This document shows, piece after piece, positions 53,321-62,609 of a stretch of DNA of 64,000 bases. Below the pieces are notes generated by a model. That model did no database searches. It was not told the DNA's origin and saw only the letters and a program-made list of their open reading frames with translations. Source of the DNA: JAJECS01 sp965243625. GTDB lineage: Bacteria; Chloroflexota; UBA11872. A program made the translations under genes and the position numbers. The stretch lies in assembly GCA_965243625.1 (NCBI GenBank), contig CBDEVI010000002.1, positions 1,054,001 through 1,118,000 on the forward strand. The letters run 5' to 3'. Position 1 is the first letter of the stretch. Every line of letters starts with the position of its first letter.

Positions 53321-54296
53321 CGCCGGGCCCACCATTCGCGGGCTCCAGGGACGCGACCTGCTCTCCCTGGCGGATCTCGCCAGTGGCGATGTCGCGACCA
53401 TTCTGGACGCGGCCGCGCGGTTGAAGCTCGCCCAAGCCAACGGCGTGGCCCACCCCCTACTCCCCGGGCGAACCCTTGGGATGCTCTTTGAGAAGGCCTC
53501 CTTGCGCACGCGCACGACCTTCGTCGTGGGCATGGTTCATCTCGGGGGACAGGCCGTCGACTTGATGGCCGAGCACACGCAGATGGGCGTGAGGGAGTCC
53601 GTGCCCGACATCGCACGAAACCTGGAGCGCTGGGTTGACGGCGTCATGGCGCGGGTCTACGACCAGCGCGTGCTCGAAGAGCTGGCCGAACATGCGCGCG
53701 TACCCGTCATCAATGGTCTCAGCGACCGCTTTCATCCCTGTCAAGTGCTGGCAGATTTGCTCACGCTCCGCGAACACGTGGGCTCGCTTTCCGGACGCAC
53801 GCTGGCGTATGTGGGCGATGGCTTCAACATGTGTCACTCGCTGCTGCTGGGCGGCGCCCTGACCGGGCTGCACGTGCGCGTGGGGACGCCCCGCGGCTAC
53901 GAGCCCGACCAGGCCATCGTCGAGCAGGCGCGCGGGCTGGCTCACGCCTCGGGCGCCAGCATCGAGCTCGTCTCGAGCGCCGAGGCGGCGGTGCGGGACG
54001 CCGACGCGGTCTATACCGACTCGTGGGTCAGCATGGGCCTGGAAGACGAACGCGCCGAGCGCCTCGCGGCGTTCGGACCGTTTCAAGTGAATGCCGACCT
54101 GATGGCCGCCGCGCGGTCGCACGCCGTATTCATGCACTGCCTGCCCGCCCATCGCGGAGAGGAAGTCACGGACGACGTGATGGACGGTCCCCAGTCCGTC
54201 GTCTTCGATCAAGCCGAGAATCGACTGCACGCGCAGAAGGCCTTGCTCGTGCTGCTCATTGGCGGCGAGGCCGCCTTGGAAGCTCTGCCGCGATAG
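53307..54296 (+). CDS. argF: ornithine carbamoyltransferase
   Basis: 329 residues. The carbamoyl-phosphate motif is FEKASLRTRTTFVVGMVHLGG (SxRTR). HPCQVLADLLTLREH and the ornithine-loop region YVGDGFNMCHSLLLGG follow, then DAVYTDSWVSMG. The ornithine signature is FMHCLPAHRGEEV. It makes citrulline, the substrate of argG in this window. GTG 53307 begins inside the last codons of the SpoIID gene; upstream in-frame residues are an out-of-frame copy of that gene and are excluded. Confidence 0.94.
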   Translation: MPSTSAGPTIRGLQGRDLLSLADLASGDVATILDAAARLKLAQANGVAHPLLPGRTLGMLFEKASLRTRTTFVVGMVHLGGQAVDLMAEHTQMGVRESVPDIARNLERWVDGVMARVYDQRVLEELAEHARVPVINGLSDRFHPCQVLADLLTLREHVGSLSGRTLAYVGDGFNMCHSLLLGGALTGLHVRVGTPRGYEPDQAIVEQARGLAHASGASIELVSSAEAAVRDADAVYTDSWVSMGLEDERAERLAAFGPFQVNADLMAAARSHAVFMHCLPAHRGEEVTDDVMDGPQSVVFDQAENRLHAQKALLVLLIGGEAALEALPR

Positions 54297-54336
54297 CCGG
54301 GCCTAACACCGCGCTACACTTGGCCCAAGCGCCACG

Positions 54337-55182
54337 GTGGCAAAGCGAGCAGTGGAACAGCTCGAATACCTCGTCAAAGAGTTCAGTTGGGGCGCTGCCG
54401 CCCAGATCATTCTCGTGGCGCTCCTCTTTCACGGCGTCCTGACGCTGATTCGCGGCACCCAGGCGGACATCCTGGTCCGCGGCGCCGTGGTGGTCCTGGT
54501 GGCGATTCTGGTGATCGGGCGTGTGCTGCAGCTGCCGCTGATCAACTGGATCGTGGAAAACGGCCTGATCCTGCTGGCGTTCGCGATGGTGGTGGTGTTC
54601 CAGCCGGAGATTCGCCGGCTGCTGGAGCGGGTGGGTCGCACCGGCACGTTGGTGGCGCGGCCGTTCGGGACCGCGACGCCCGAAGATACCGAGGTGATGA
54701 TCGGGGAGGTCGTCACGGCGGTCACGGCGCTCTCGGGACGCGTATGGGGATCGATCATCGTGATCCAACGAACCGGAGGGCTTGACGAGTACGCCGCCAC
54801 CGGCACCCGCCTCGAAGCGCAGCTCTCGCAAGACCTGTTGCTGACCGCGTTTCATCCCGGCTCGGAGCTGCACGACGGCGCGCTGCTCGTGCGCGGACGC
54901 ATGGTGACGGCGGCGCACGTGATGCTGCCGCTGAGCGACGCGCTGGGCCCGCAAGACCACGTGGGAACGCGCCATCGCGCGGGTCTGGGAATCACCGAGG
55001 TGTCGGACGCGATCGCGGTCATGACTTCGGAAGAGAGCGGCGGCATTTCGTTTGCCGCTGACGGCCGACTCGAGCGGCACCTGACGCCGGACCAGTTGCG
55101 ACGCCGCCTGGAGACAGCCTTCCGCGTGCAGACGCGTGGAGCGGCGCTGCAAAACCTGCCAGCCTGGATCTCCCGCCGCTAG
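54337..55182 (+). CDS. cdaA: diadenylate cyclase CdaA
   Basis: 281 residues. Three N-terminal TM helices (about 20-95) and a DAC domain contain GSIIVIQRTGGLDEYAATG. The catalytic DGA lies in GSELHDGALLVRGRMVTAA, and HVGTRHRAGLGITEVSDAIAVMTSEE is the RHR motif binding ATP phosphates. It makes the second messenger c-di-AMP from two ATP, which in many bacteria controls K+ and osmolyte transport. The window also holds a K+ channel with RCK domain and an OpuA-type transporter, both known classes of c-di-AMP target. Confidence 0.95.
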   Translation: MAKRAVEQLEYLVKEFSWGAAAQIILVALLFHGVLTLIRGTQADILVRGAVVVLVAILVIGRVLQLPLINWIVENGLILLAFAMVVVFQPEIRRLLERVGRTGTLVARPFGTATPEDTEVMIGEVVTAVTALSGRVWGSIIVIQRTGGLDEYAATGTRLEAQLSQDLLLTAFHPGSELHDGALLVRGRMVTAAHVMLPLSDALGPQDHVGTRHRAGLGITEVSDAIAVMTSEESGGISFAADGRLERHLTPDQLRRRLETAFRVQTRGAALQNLPAWISRR

Positions 55183-56535
55183 GTGCGACGCCTCAGTCCC
55201 CAGGCGCTTTGGACGGCCCGCGCCCTGCGCTTCGCGCGCCACAGCCTCGGGGTCCGGTTTCTTGCGGCGCTCGCGCTGTCGGCGCTGGTGTGGGCCGGAC
55301 TCACCATCGAGGAAAACCCGGTGGCCACCGAGCCCTTTCCCGGCCGCCTGATCGTGGAGCCGGTCGGCCTCGACACGCGCAGCCTCGTCCTGGTGGAGGA
55401 GATCGCGCCGGTACGGGTGAGCGTGAAGGGGCCAAAGGTCAATCTCGCCAGTCTCACCGCCAATCACTTTGTGGCAAGGGTCGATCTCGGCGGGCTTGGC
55501 GCCGGACGGCATCAGGTCGACGTGGACGTGGTGGTATCGGATTCGCAGGTTGAAGTCGTGCTCATCACGCCGGCGAACATCGCGGTCGAGCTCGACCCGG
55601 TCGTAGAACGCAACCTGCGAGTCAATGCCCGGATTGAGAGCGACGTTGCAACCGGATATCGGGCGGATCTGTCTGGAATTACCGCCGAACCCGCCGACGC
55701 CACCGTCAGCGGCGCGTCATTGGCGGTTGACCGAGTGGCTCGCGTCCAGGCCGCGCTCAGCCTGGAAGGCGCGACGCGCGATGTCAGAGTCGAGGGTCTC
55801 CTGATCCCCGTTGATCGACAGGGAATCGAGGTGGAGGACGTGCGCGTCGATCCACCCACCGTGCTGGTCAACGTGCCCGTCAACCGGATTACCAGCCGCA
55901 AACGCGTGCCGGTGGTGCCGCGGATCGAGGGGACGGTGGCGCCATCGTTCTTCATTGCGCGAATTGGCGTCGTCCCAACCAGCGTTGAGATCGAAGGCGA
56001 ACCCGGGGCGCTCGAGCGCGTGGACGCCGTCGAGACACTGCCCATCGACATCGCGGACGCCCGCGGCGATGTCGAACGCGAAGTCGGATTCCAAGCGCCC
56101 GAGGGCATCACGATCCGCAGCGATCAGCCATTCGCGCAGGTTGCGGTGGTCGTCGAACCGCTCGACGAAACCACCACCATTCAGGTGGCGGTAGTCCTGA
56201 CGAATCTCGGCAGCGGCCTCCAGGCGATCGCCGACCAACCGTTCCTGCAGATTGTGATGTCGGGTCCCGCCGAGGTGCTGCAAGGCTTGCGCGGCGGCGA
56301 CATCCTGGCGGAGGTCGATCTGAGCAATCGCGCACCGGGCCTCCACCAGATCCGACCGGTGATCACGAATCCCGCGCCGGACACCCTGCGCATGGTGCGG
56401 CACACGCCGGCGGTCGTGGACGTGCGTATCTCCCCGCTCGATGCCCCGGGCGCCGCACCCGCGACGACCGCCATCCCCGGACCGGGCGGCGCCGTGCCGG
56501 CGGCCACGCCAACCCCGACTGGATCGGCCGGCTAG
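55183..56535 (+). CDS. cdaR: YbbR-domain protein CdaR, regulator of CdaA
   Basis: 450 residues. One N-terminal TM (about 25-42) and an extracytoplasmic chain of about four YbbR beta domains are visible through recurring segments such as PVRVSVKGPKVNLASL, NRITSRKRVPVVPRIEG and TSVEIEGEPGALERVDAVETLPIDI. The C-terminal tail is Pro/Ala/Thr-rich. YbbR proteins bind CdaA and modulate c-di-AMP output. The GTG start follows the cdaA stop with no gap, as expected for a coupled pair. Confidence 0.9.
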   Translation: MRRLSPQALWTARALRFARHSLGVRFLAALALSALVWAGLTIEENPVATEPFPGRLIVEPVGLDTRSLVLVEEIAPVRVSVKGPKVNLASLTANHFVARVDLGGLGAGRHQVDVDVVVSDSQVEVVLITPANIAVELDPVVERNLRVNARIESDVATGYRADLSGITAEPADATVSGASLAVDRVARVQAALSLEGATRDVRVEGLLIPVDRQGIEVEDVRVDPPTVLVNVPVNRITSRKRVPVVPRIEGTVAPSFFIARIGVVPTSVEIEGEPGALERVDAVETLPIDIADARGDVEREVGFQAPEGITIRSDQPFAQVAVVVEPLDETTTIQVAVVLTNLGSGLQAIADQPFLQIVMSGPAEVLQGLRGGDILAEVDLSNRAPGLHQIRPVITNPAPDTLRMVRHTPAVVDVRISPLDAPGAAPATTAIPGPGGAVPAATPTPTGSAG

Positions 56536-57732
56536 CTAACCGCGAGCCTTCGCCCGGTCCGCCAGCACGCCCTCGTACAACCCGTCGAGGGGTGCGATGA
56601 GCCGCTCCCACGCAAGCTCGCCCATCGCTAAGGCGCGCGCTTGCTCGGCCATCTGGCCCCGCTTGGAATCTTGCAGCGCGCTCACGGCCGCAGCCGTGAG
56701 CGCTTCCATCGATGCGTCACGCGCCAGGTAGCCAGTTTCACCATCTCGGACAAACGTCGTCGCCTCGCCGACCGGGGAAGCCACGATCGGCACCCCCGCG
56801 ATCATCAGATCCACGTACCGCACGGAGCACTTCGACCGGTTCGCGACGGTGTCCGCCATCGGCATGAGAGCGACATCACAGCCCGCGAAGAATGCTCCAA
56901 GCCGCGCGAAGTCGATCCATCCGCACGCCCGGACGCGGTCGGACAGGCCCTGCGACTCAAGCGCCGGCAGCAGGTGCGGCATCGGCGAGTGAGGCCCGGC
57001 GCCCACGATTGACAGCGTGAGATCGGGAATGCGTGTCAAGGCGCCTACCACCAGCCGCACCCAATCCTCGGGCGGCGCGTCGTAAAAGCGCGTATAGATC
57101 ACCGCGTGCGGACGCGGCGGGGTGGACGACGGTGGCGGGGACTCGCGCCACGCCCGATAGGTGGCGGCTTCATAGCCATTGACGATGCGCTCGACCGGTT
57201 CGGCCCCGCGGCGCCGCGCCAGCTCCGCGCTTGCGGTTGTGCGCGCGTCGCAGGCCCGGACGCCCCAGGACTCCTGCCGCTCGAATAGCTCGCGCTGCCA
57301 CCAGGAGTAGGGCTCGTTTGCGCTCCACCCGGCCTTGCCTTCCCAATCGTCGCAGTCCAACACCAGTCCCGGGCGGTCGCGCTTGCGCCAGAGCAAGGCT
57401 TGCACCAGCCCCGATACCGCCTTGGGCTTGAACACGTGGACGATGTCCGGCCGCCACGCCGCGAGCTGCTGCATGGCGCCTCTAGCCAGCGCCACCTGCG
57501 TCAACGGAGCCCCGACCATCGGCATGGCCGCGCCGCGGGGTCGCGGGAGTGCGTGTACCTCGACGTCGGCGTCATTCCACCGCCGCCCGTAGCCGGCCGG
57601 GTCATCGTATGGCGGGACCACCACCCGCACCTGATGCCCGCGCGCAGCCATGGCGCGCGCCATGGGCATCACGCGGCGCGCGGTCGTGTTCTTCGGCGTG
57701 AACCCAAACGGCGCGACGTAGACCAGGTTCAC
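56536..57732 (-). CDS. GT4-like glycosyltransferase
   Basis: 398 residues with GT-B fold. The N-terminal Rossmann part contains NLVYVAPFGFTPKNTTARRVMPMARAMAARGHQVRVVVPPYDD and PDIVHVFKPKAVSG. The C-terminal part contains HAVIYTRFYDAPPEDWVRLV, SIVGAGPHS and CSVRYVDLMIAGVPIVASPVGEATTFVRDGETGYLA, the sugar-nucleotide binding region. It transfers sugar from an activated donor, acceptor unknown. GTG 57732 follows the stop of the YfhO-like gene by one base, so the two work together in glycan assembly. Confidence 0.85.
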   Translation of the reverse strand: MNLVYVAPFGFTPKNTTARRVMPMARAMAARGHQVRVVVPPYDDPAGYGRRWNDADVEVHALPRPRGAAMPMVGAPLTQVALARGAMQQLAAWRPDIVHVFKPKAVSGLVQALLWRKRDRPGLVLDCDDWEGKAGWSANEPYSWWQRELFERQESWGVRACDARTTASAELARRRGAEPVERIVNGYEAATYRAWRESPPPSSTPPRPHAVIYTRFYDAPPEDWVRLVVGALTRIPDLTLSIVGAGPHSPMPHLLPALESQGLSDRVRACGWIDFARLGAFFAGCDVALMPMADTVANRSKCSVRYVDLMIAGVPIVASPVGEATTFVRDGETGYLARDASMEALTAAAVSALQDSKRGQMAEQARALAMGELAWERLIAPLDGLYEGVLADRAKARG

Positions 57733-57733
57733 G

Positions 57734-60658
57734 CTAGGCCGCGCGTCGCCAGGCCAGCAGCGCCAGCACCCCCAGCACCCAAATGGCGGCGGCGACACCG
57801 CTGACGATGGCGCCGACGCGCAGCGGGTGCGACGAGAACTCAAACGTGACTGTATGTCGCCCGGCGGAGGGAATCAGCACGGCCCGTTGCGCCAGGTTCG
57901 CCTGCCAGATCGTCGTGCGGCCGTCGTCGATGTATGCCTCCCACCCCGGGTACAACGTGTCGTTGAGCACCAGCATGCGAGGACCCTCGGAAACGACCTC
58001 GATGGTGACGCGCTCCGGGGTGTCCTCGATCATCACGGCCGTCGCCGGGGCGTCGAACCGAATCCAGGCGTCGCGCGTTCCAAACTCACGCCTGAGGCGC
58101 GCCACGTCGTCGGGAAGAACAAGACCCACCGGCTCCCGGCGTTGCACGATCCCCATGTCCTCCAGGGCGCGGCGAATCGGGTTGGACAGCTCGGGATCGC
58201 GTGTCGACGTGAGCAACCATGCTTCCTCGGTGGGTGTGAACCCCGGGTACGACAGTGATCGACTGGCGCTGGCCACGGTTCCCGCCAGCCCCACGCGCAC
58301 CGGCATCCAGATTCGCTGCGCCTCCCGCGCGCGCCGCGTGATGATCACGTCCCCGGCCAGCTCCACGAGCATGCCGCGTCCGGAGCGCAGGAGCACGCCC
58401 ACCGACGACCCGTCGTCCAGCAGCAGCGAGAGCCCGCGGACGTCGAGCACTCCGCCGAACGGCTCGATGGTGATGGCCGTGACGCGCATGGGGGTTTCCA
58501 ATCGCGCGCTCGACAGCACCGTGTGCGGCGGCAAGCCGTCCCGCTGGGGCGCGGGCGCCGCATTCGCCAGTCCCACAAACGTCGGGTCGCCGGCGTCGCG
58601 CTGCAGCGGCCGCTCGACCTCAATGCCGGCCGCGTCGGTCAGCACGATGCGGCCGGCCTCGGGGCCGCTGCCGCCAGGAGCCCCAGACGCGAGGATGGCG
58701 ACGCCCGTCACGCCGGCAACATCGAGGGCGTCGATGTGGAGCGGCTCCCTGAGTCTCGCGACCAGCCGCAGATCGAATGCGGCGACATCGGTCTCGAAGG
58801 CGTCGAAGCGATCGTCGATCACCACGTCGACACTCAGCGTGTCCAAGGCGTGGTTCGACGGCACCGTCTTGAGTTGATTCAGCAACAGCGCATCTGGATG
58901 CGCTGCGGAGCCGGGAATCACCGTCTCGCGCAGCGCCACGTGGGTGGAGAGCGGCAAGAGACCGCCGTCGTAGCCGTCGGGCGTGTCCAGCCCGTAGGCC
59001 ATGGTGAGATTCGGATTCAAGATGTCCCGGTTTTTCCAGGCCACCTTGAACTCTCGCCACGGCACCTCGCCGAGTTGATCGAACCAGGCGCTGGCGAGCG
59101 CCGCGCGGTCGGGATCGTTGATCTCGTAGGAGGGATCGGCCATCGAGAGGACCCTTCCCGAACCCGCGATCTCGTTCAAGCGCGGCAGTGACTGGCCCTT
59201 TGCTTCGTAAGCGTCAATGGGAATCGCCTCGCGGATGGCCGCGGGGCCGGCCGCTGCGGCAAGCTCCGCGACGACGATGAGCGGCGCCACCCAGGCGTAT
59301 GCGGGGCGCGGCGCCAGCATGGCGAGCGTCACAGCGACGACCGCGACGGCGGCCACGAGCCCCCACGTCCAGGCGAGACCGTCGCGCAGGGGCGGCTCCG
59401 CGATCGCGACGCCGAGCGACAATCCACCCAATCCCGCGAGCACCGCGAGCCAGGCGCCGAGCCGCTGGAGGCGTTCACGCCGCGGCCGGCCCGATGCAGC
59501 CATCAGCGCGTCGGTGCCGTAGGCCACCAGCAACGCCAGCGCGAACACGGCGACGAGAAGCCAGCGCGCCGGCACGCGGAAGAGCGCCACGCCGGGCACG
59601 ACCCGATGCGCCAATCCGAACAACGGCGTGGCCGGTCCCAAGGCCAGCAGGATCGCCACCAACGCCGCCAGGATCAAGAATGCGACGCGCGGCTCGCGCC
59701 AGCGATGCACCGCGCCAAGCGCCGCCAGCACGACGCCCACGACGCCGACATAGGCCACGAACTCCGTGCTCGACGGCAGATGCAGAAACGTTGGGAGCAG
59801 GCCGGGCAGCGCCTCTCCGGTCGGCAGCGAAAACGAGACTGCCTCGTGAAACATCAGCCCGCCGGAACGGATGCCCTCACGCGAAAGGTCGAGGGCCGGC
59901 ACGATCTGGGCCGCGGCAAGCCCGGCGCCGCCCACGACACCGATGAGCCACATGGACAGCCCGGTCAGCGCCCCATGCGCTCGCTGCCGCGGGGACATAT
60001 TCCCCTCTCGCCGGAACCCGGCCACGAGCGCCCAGGCCAGACCCAGCGTCAAGCCCATATAGGCCGTCTGCGGGTGACCGGCCAGCATCATCAACGCCAC
60101 GATCAGCGGCGCCACCGCCCACCAGCGCTTGGCCCCCGCTACGCCCAGTTCGATGGCCAGAATCAGCAAAGGAATCCAGGCGGCCACGCTGACCTGGTTG
60201 ATGTGCTCCATTTGTCCGGCGAAGAACCCGCTGAATGCGAAGGCCGCGGCTCCGGTCGCAGCGGCCGGCCACCCGAGGCGCAGTCCCACGCGAATGAGGG
60301 CCAACATCCCGACGGCTCCCAGCGCCACGTGCAGCATCAACGCCGTTGCAAGAGCACGCGCCGGATCCAGCAGATACAGGGGCCAGTTGGGCGGATAGAG
60401 CACCGCGGACTGCGTGTTCGCCAGGAACGGCACGCCCATGAATATGTGCGGATTCCAGAGCGGAAGGCGGCCGTCGCCGAGCGAGGCCGCGGCGTAGGCC
60501 CAGTAGGGATAGAAATAGGTCTGCACGTCGTAGCCCGAGAGCACCAAGCCCTCGAAGATCAGGCGGCTGTAGATGGTGAGCAGGCCGGCTGCCACCAGAC
60601 CCACGGCCGCGATGACGCCCAGGCGCGATCCACGCGGCCGCGCGTCAATCGTCGTCAC
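57734..60658 (-). CDS. large YfhO-like membrane protein
   Basis: 974 residues. The first about 470 contain some 12 TM helices. The first extracytoplasmic loop is typical of the family (SGYDVQTYFYPYWAYAAASLGDGRLPLWNPHIFMGVPFLANTQSAVLYPPNWPLYLL). The C-terminal half is a soluble beta-rich domain, closing with one TM (about 950-968). YfhO proteins are linked to glycosylation of wall or lipid-linked polymers. The acidic residue in the first loop (SGYD) is the likely catalytic type seen in GT-C enzymes. GTG start. Confidence 0.8.
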   Translation of the reverse strand: MTTIDARPRGSRLGVIAAVGLVAAGLLTIYSRLIFEGLVLSGYDVQTYFYPYWAYAAASLGDGRLPLWNPHIFMGVPFLANTQSAVLYPPNWPLYLLDPARALATALMLHVALGAVGMLALIRVGLRLGWPAAATGAAAFAFSGFFAGQMEHINQVSVAAWIPLLILAIELGVAGAKRWWAVAPLIVALMMLAGHPQTAYMGLTLGLAWALVAGFRREGNMSPRQRAHGALTGLSMWLIGVVGGAGLAAAQIVPALDLSREGIRSGGLMFHEAVSFSLPTGEALPGLLPTFLHLPSSTEFVAYVGVVGVVLAALGAVHRWREPRVAFLILAALVAILLALGPATPLFGLAHRVVPGVALFRVPARWLLVAVFALALLVAYGTDALMAASGRPRRERLQRLGAWLAVLAGLGGLSLGVAIAEPPLRDGLAWTWGLVAAVAVVAVTLAMLAPRPAYAWVAPLIVVAELAAAAGPAAIREAIPIDAYEAKGQSLPRLNEIAGSGRVLSMADPSYEINDPDRAALASAWFDQLGEVPWREFKVAWKNRDILNPNLTMAYGLDTPDGYDGGLLPLSTHVALRETVIPGSAAHPDALLLNQLKTVPSNHALDTLSVDVVIDDRFDAFETDVAAFDLRLVARLREPLHIDALDVAGVTGVAILASGAPGGSGPEAGRIVLTDAAGIEVERPLQRDAGDPTFVGLANAAPAPQRDGLPPHTVLSSARLETPMRVTAITIEPFGGVLDVRGLSLLLDDGSSVGVLLRSGRGMLVELAGDVIITRRAREAQRIWMPVRVGLAGTVASASRSLSYPGFTPTEEAWLLTSTRDPELSNPIRRALEDMGIVQRREPVGLVLPDDVARLRREFGTRDAWIRFDAPATAVMIEDTPERVTIEVVSEGPRMLVLNDTLYPGWEAYIDDGRTTIWQANLAQRAVLIPSAGRHTVTFEFSSHPLRVGAIVSGVAAAIWVLGVLALLAWRRAA

Positions 60659-60678
60659 CGTGCGCGCGCCGCTGCTTG

Positions 60679-61251
60679 CTAGATCTCTTCCGACAGGATG
60701 ATGGCTTCGGCGACCTCACGCATCGGCTTGCGCCGGTCCATGCTGAGCTTTTGGATGCGCCTGAACGCCTCGGGCTCGTCCAGGCCCAGGCGCGACATGA
60801 GGAGCCCCTTGGCGCGCTCGACCGCCTTGCGCGTTTCGAGCTGATCCTTCAGGTCGGCCACCTCGTCGCTGATGGCCAGGAACTCGCGGTAGCGCGACAT
60901 GGCCACTTCCAGCGCCGCCTCGAGCTCGTTGTCGCGCAGCGGCTTGAGGACGTAGTTGATGGCGCCGGCTTCGAGCGCCTGGCTGATGAGGTGCCGGTCC
61001 GAGTACGAGGTGACCAGCACGACCGGGGCGATTCGCTCGTCGGTGAGACGGCGCGCAGCCTCGATGCCGCCCATCTCCGGCATGCGGATGTCCATGACGA
61101 CGACGTCGGGCCGCAGCTCGCGCGCCATTTTGACCGCGCTCTCACCGTCACCGGCCTCACCCACGACCTGGTAGCCAGACGCCTGCAGGCGCTCGGTAAG
61201 GTCCATCCGGATGATGGTCTCGTCTTCCGCCACGATTACACGCAAGGACAC
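60679..61251 (-). CDS. response regulator with ANTAR RNA-binding domain
   Basis: 190 residues. The receiver domain (about 1-120) has acidic pocket residues in VIVAEDETIIR, phospho-acceptor Asp in VVVMDIRMPEMGG, Thr/Ser in VLVTSYSD and Lys in YVLKPLRD. A coiled linker leads to a C-terminal ANTAR domain (about 128-188; KAVERAKGLLMSRLGLDEPEAFRRIQKLSMDRRKPMREVAEAII). ANTAR proteins stop transcription termination by binding paired hexaloop hairpins in leader RNAs. The partner histidine kinase is not adjacent. GTG start. Confidence 0.94.
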   Translation of the reverse strand: MSLRVIVAEDETIIRMDLTERLQASGYQVVGEAGDGESAVKMARELRPDVVVMDIRMPEMGGIEAARRLTDERIAPVVLVTSYSDRHLISQALEAGAINYVLKPLRDNELEAALEVAMSRYREFLAISDEVADLKDQLETRKAVERAKGLLMSRLGLDEPEAFRRIQKLSMDRRKPMREVAEAIILSEEI

Positions 61252-61326
61252 GCCACTATCACCTTCAGCGCGGAGACCGGGTGGATCGCCCGGTGCAGCG
61301 TCAGCCTAGCAGCATCCGAAATTGCG

Positions 61327-61356
61327 TTGACGCCCCCGCCCCACAACCCCTAGTAT
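61327..61356 (+). promoter_or_regulatory. sigma-70 promoter of dnaN
   Basis: TTGACG (61327-61332) and TAGTAT (61351-61356) are 18 bp apart. Transcription would begin near 61363, leaving a leader of about 67 nt before the dnaN start. Confidence 0.55.
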
Positions 61357-61429
61357 CCGCTGGCCGTGCACACCCCATGGATTGCGTGCACGGTCACGGA
61401 AATCCGCAAATGATTGGGAGGACATGCGG

Positions 61430-62575
61430 ATGCGTGTGACCTGCCTGCAAGAGAACCTGAGCCGCGGCCTGGCCCTTGTGAGCCGCGCCGTCGCCACCCG
61501 GAGCACGCTGCCCGTGCTGAGCAACGTGCTGCTGCAGTCCGAAGACGGCGGGCTGCGGCTTTCGGGCATGAATCAGCAGCTCGCGATGTCGGTGTGGCTG
61601 GGCGCGAGCGTCGAAGACGAGGGCGCCATCACCGTGCCCGCCCGGCTGTTGAGCGATTTCGTCGCCCAGCTTCCCGAGGGGCCGGTGACCGTGGCCACCG
61701 ACGATGAAACCGACAGCCTCAGCGTCGCGTCCGGTCGCTACCAGGCGAAGATCAAGGGGCTGAGCGCCGAAGACTTTCCGCCCATCCCGACGACGGGCGA
61801 CGAGCGCGAGGTCGACCTGGCCACCGACCTCCTGGCCGACGTGATCGGACAGGTGGTGACCGCGGCCGCGACCGACGACAGCCGACCGGTGCTGGCCGGC
61901 GTGTCGATCACCATCGGCCCGGACCACATCGAGCTGGCCGCCGCCGACGGCTATCGGCTGGCCGTGCGCCGCGAGGACGTGGAAACGGGCCTGGCCGAGC
62001 CGGTGCAGATCGTCGTGCCGCGTCCGGCCATGGTCGAGCTGCAGCGAATGCTGGCCGACGATCCGGGCACCGTGACCATCGGGCTCAGCGAAACGCAGTC
62101 GCAGGTCTTGTTCCGGACGAGCACGGTCACCTTCATCGCCACGCTCATCGACGGGCAGTTTCCGAATTACCCGCAGCTGATCCCCGGCGAGGTCGACACG
62201 CGAGTCGTGGTGGACACGCAAGCCTTTGCCCAGGCCACCCGCATCGCCTCCCTCTTCGCCAGCTCCGGGGCAAACGTCATCAAGCTGCACGTGCAGCCGG
62301 GTGCGGAAGGGGAATCCGGCCGCATGGTGCTGACGTCGAACTCGGCCGAGCTGGGCGAAAACTCCGGCGAGCTCGACGCCGAGGTCAGCGGCGACGGCGG
62401 GCTCATTGCCTTCAACCCCCGCTTCTTGTCCGAGTGCCTGGGCTCCATCGCCACCGAGCGCATCTCGGTGGGGACCTCCGGCGCCACCAGCCCGGGACGC
62501 TTCCGTCCGGTGGACGGCGACGAGGAGGTCGAGACCCACAGCCACGTGATCATGCCCATGCACACGGTGAGCTAG
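61430..62575 (+). CDS. dnaN: DNA polymerase III beta sliding clamp
   Basis: 381 residues with the three clamp domains. MRVTCLQENLSRGLALVSRAVATRSTLPVLSNVLL opens domain 1. RPVLAGVSITIGPDHIELAAADGYRLAVR is the conserved domain 2 block. FNPRFLSECLGSI and the C-terminal HVIMPM (clamp-binding pocket region) are in domain 3. It tethers polymerase to DNA. ATG 61430 has GGGAGG at a spacing of 8; the ATG six bases earlier is too close to it. dnaA and recF are not neighbours; an Ntn-hydrolase gene follows instead. Confidence 0.95.
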   Translation: MRVTCLQENLSRGLALVSRAVATRSTLPVLSNVLLQSEDGGLRLSGMNQQLAMSVWLGASVEDEGAITVPARLLSDFVAQLPEGPVTVATDDETDSLSVASGRYQAKIKGLSAEDFPPIPTTGDEREVDLATDLLADVIGQVVTAAATDDSRPVLAGVSITIGPDHIELAAADGYRLAVRREDVETGLAEPVQIVVPRPAMVELQRMLADDPGTVTIGLSETQSQVLFRTSTVTFIATLIDGQFPNYPQLIPGEVDTRVVVDTQAFAQATRIASLFASSGANVIKLHVQPGAEGESGRMVLTSNSAELGENSGELDAEVSGDGGLIAFNPRFLSECLGSIATERISVGTSGATSPGRFRPVDGDEEVETHSHVIMPMHTVS

Positions 62576-62609
62576 GCATCGCGGGCGACCGTCGCCGTCA
62601 GGTCGCGGC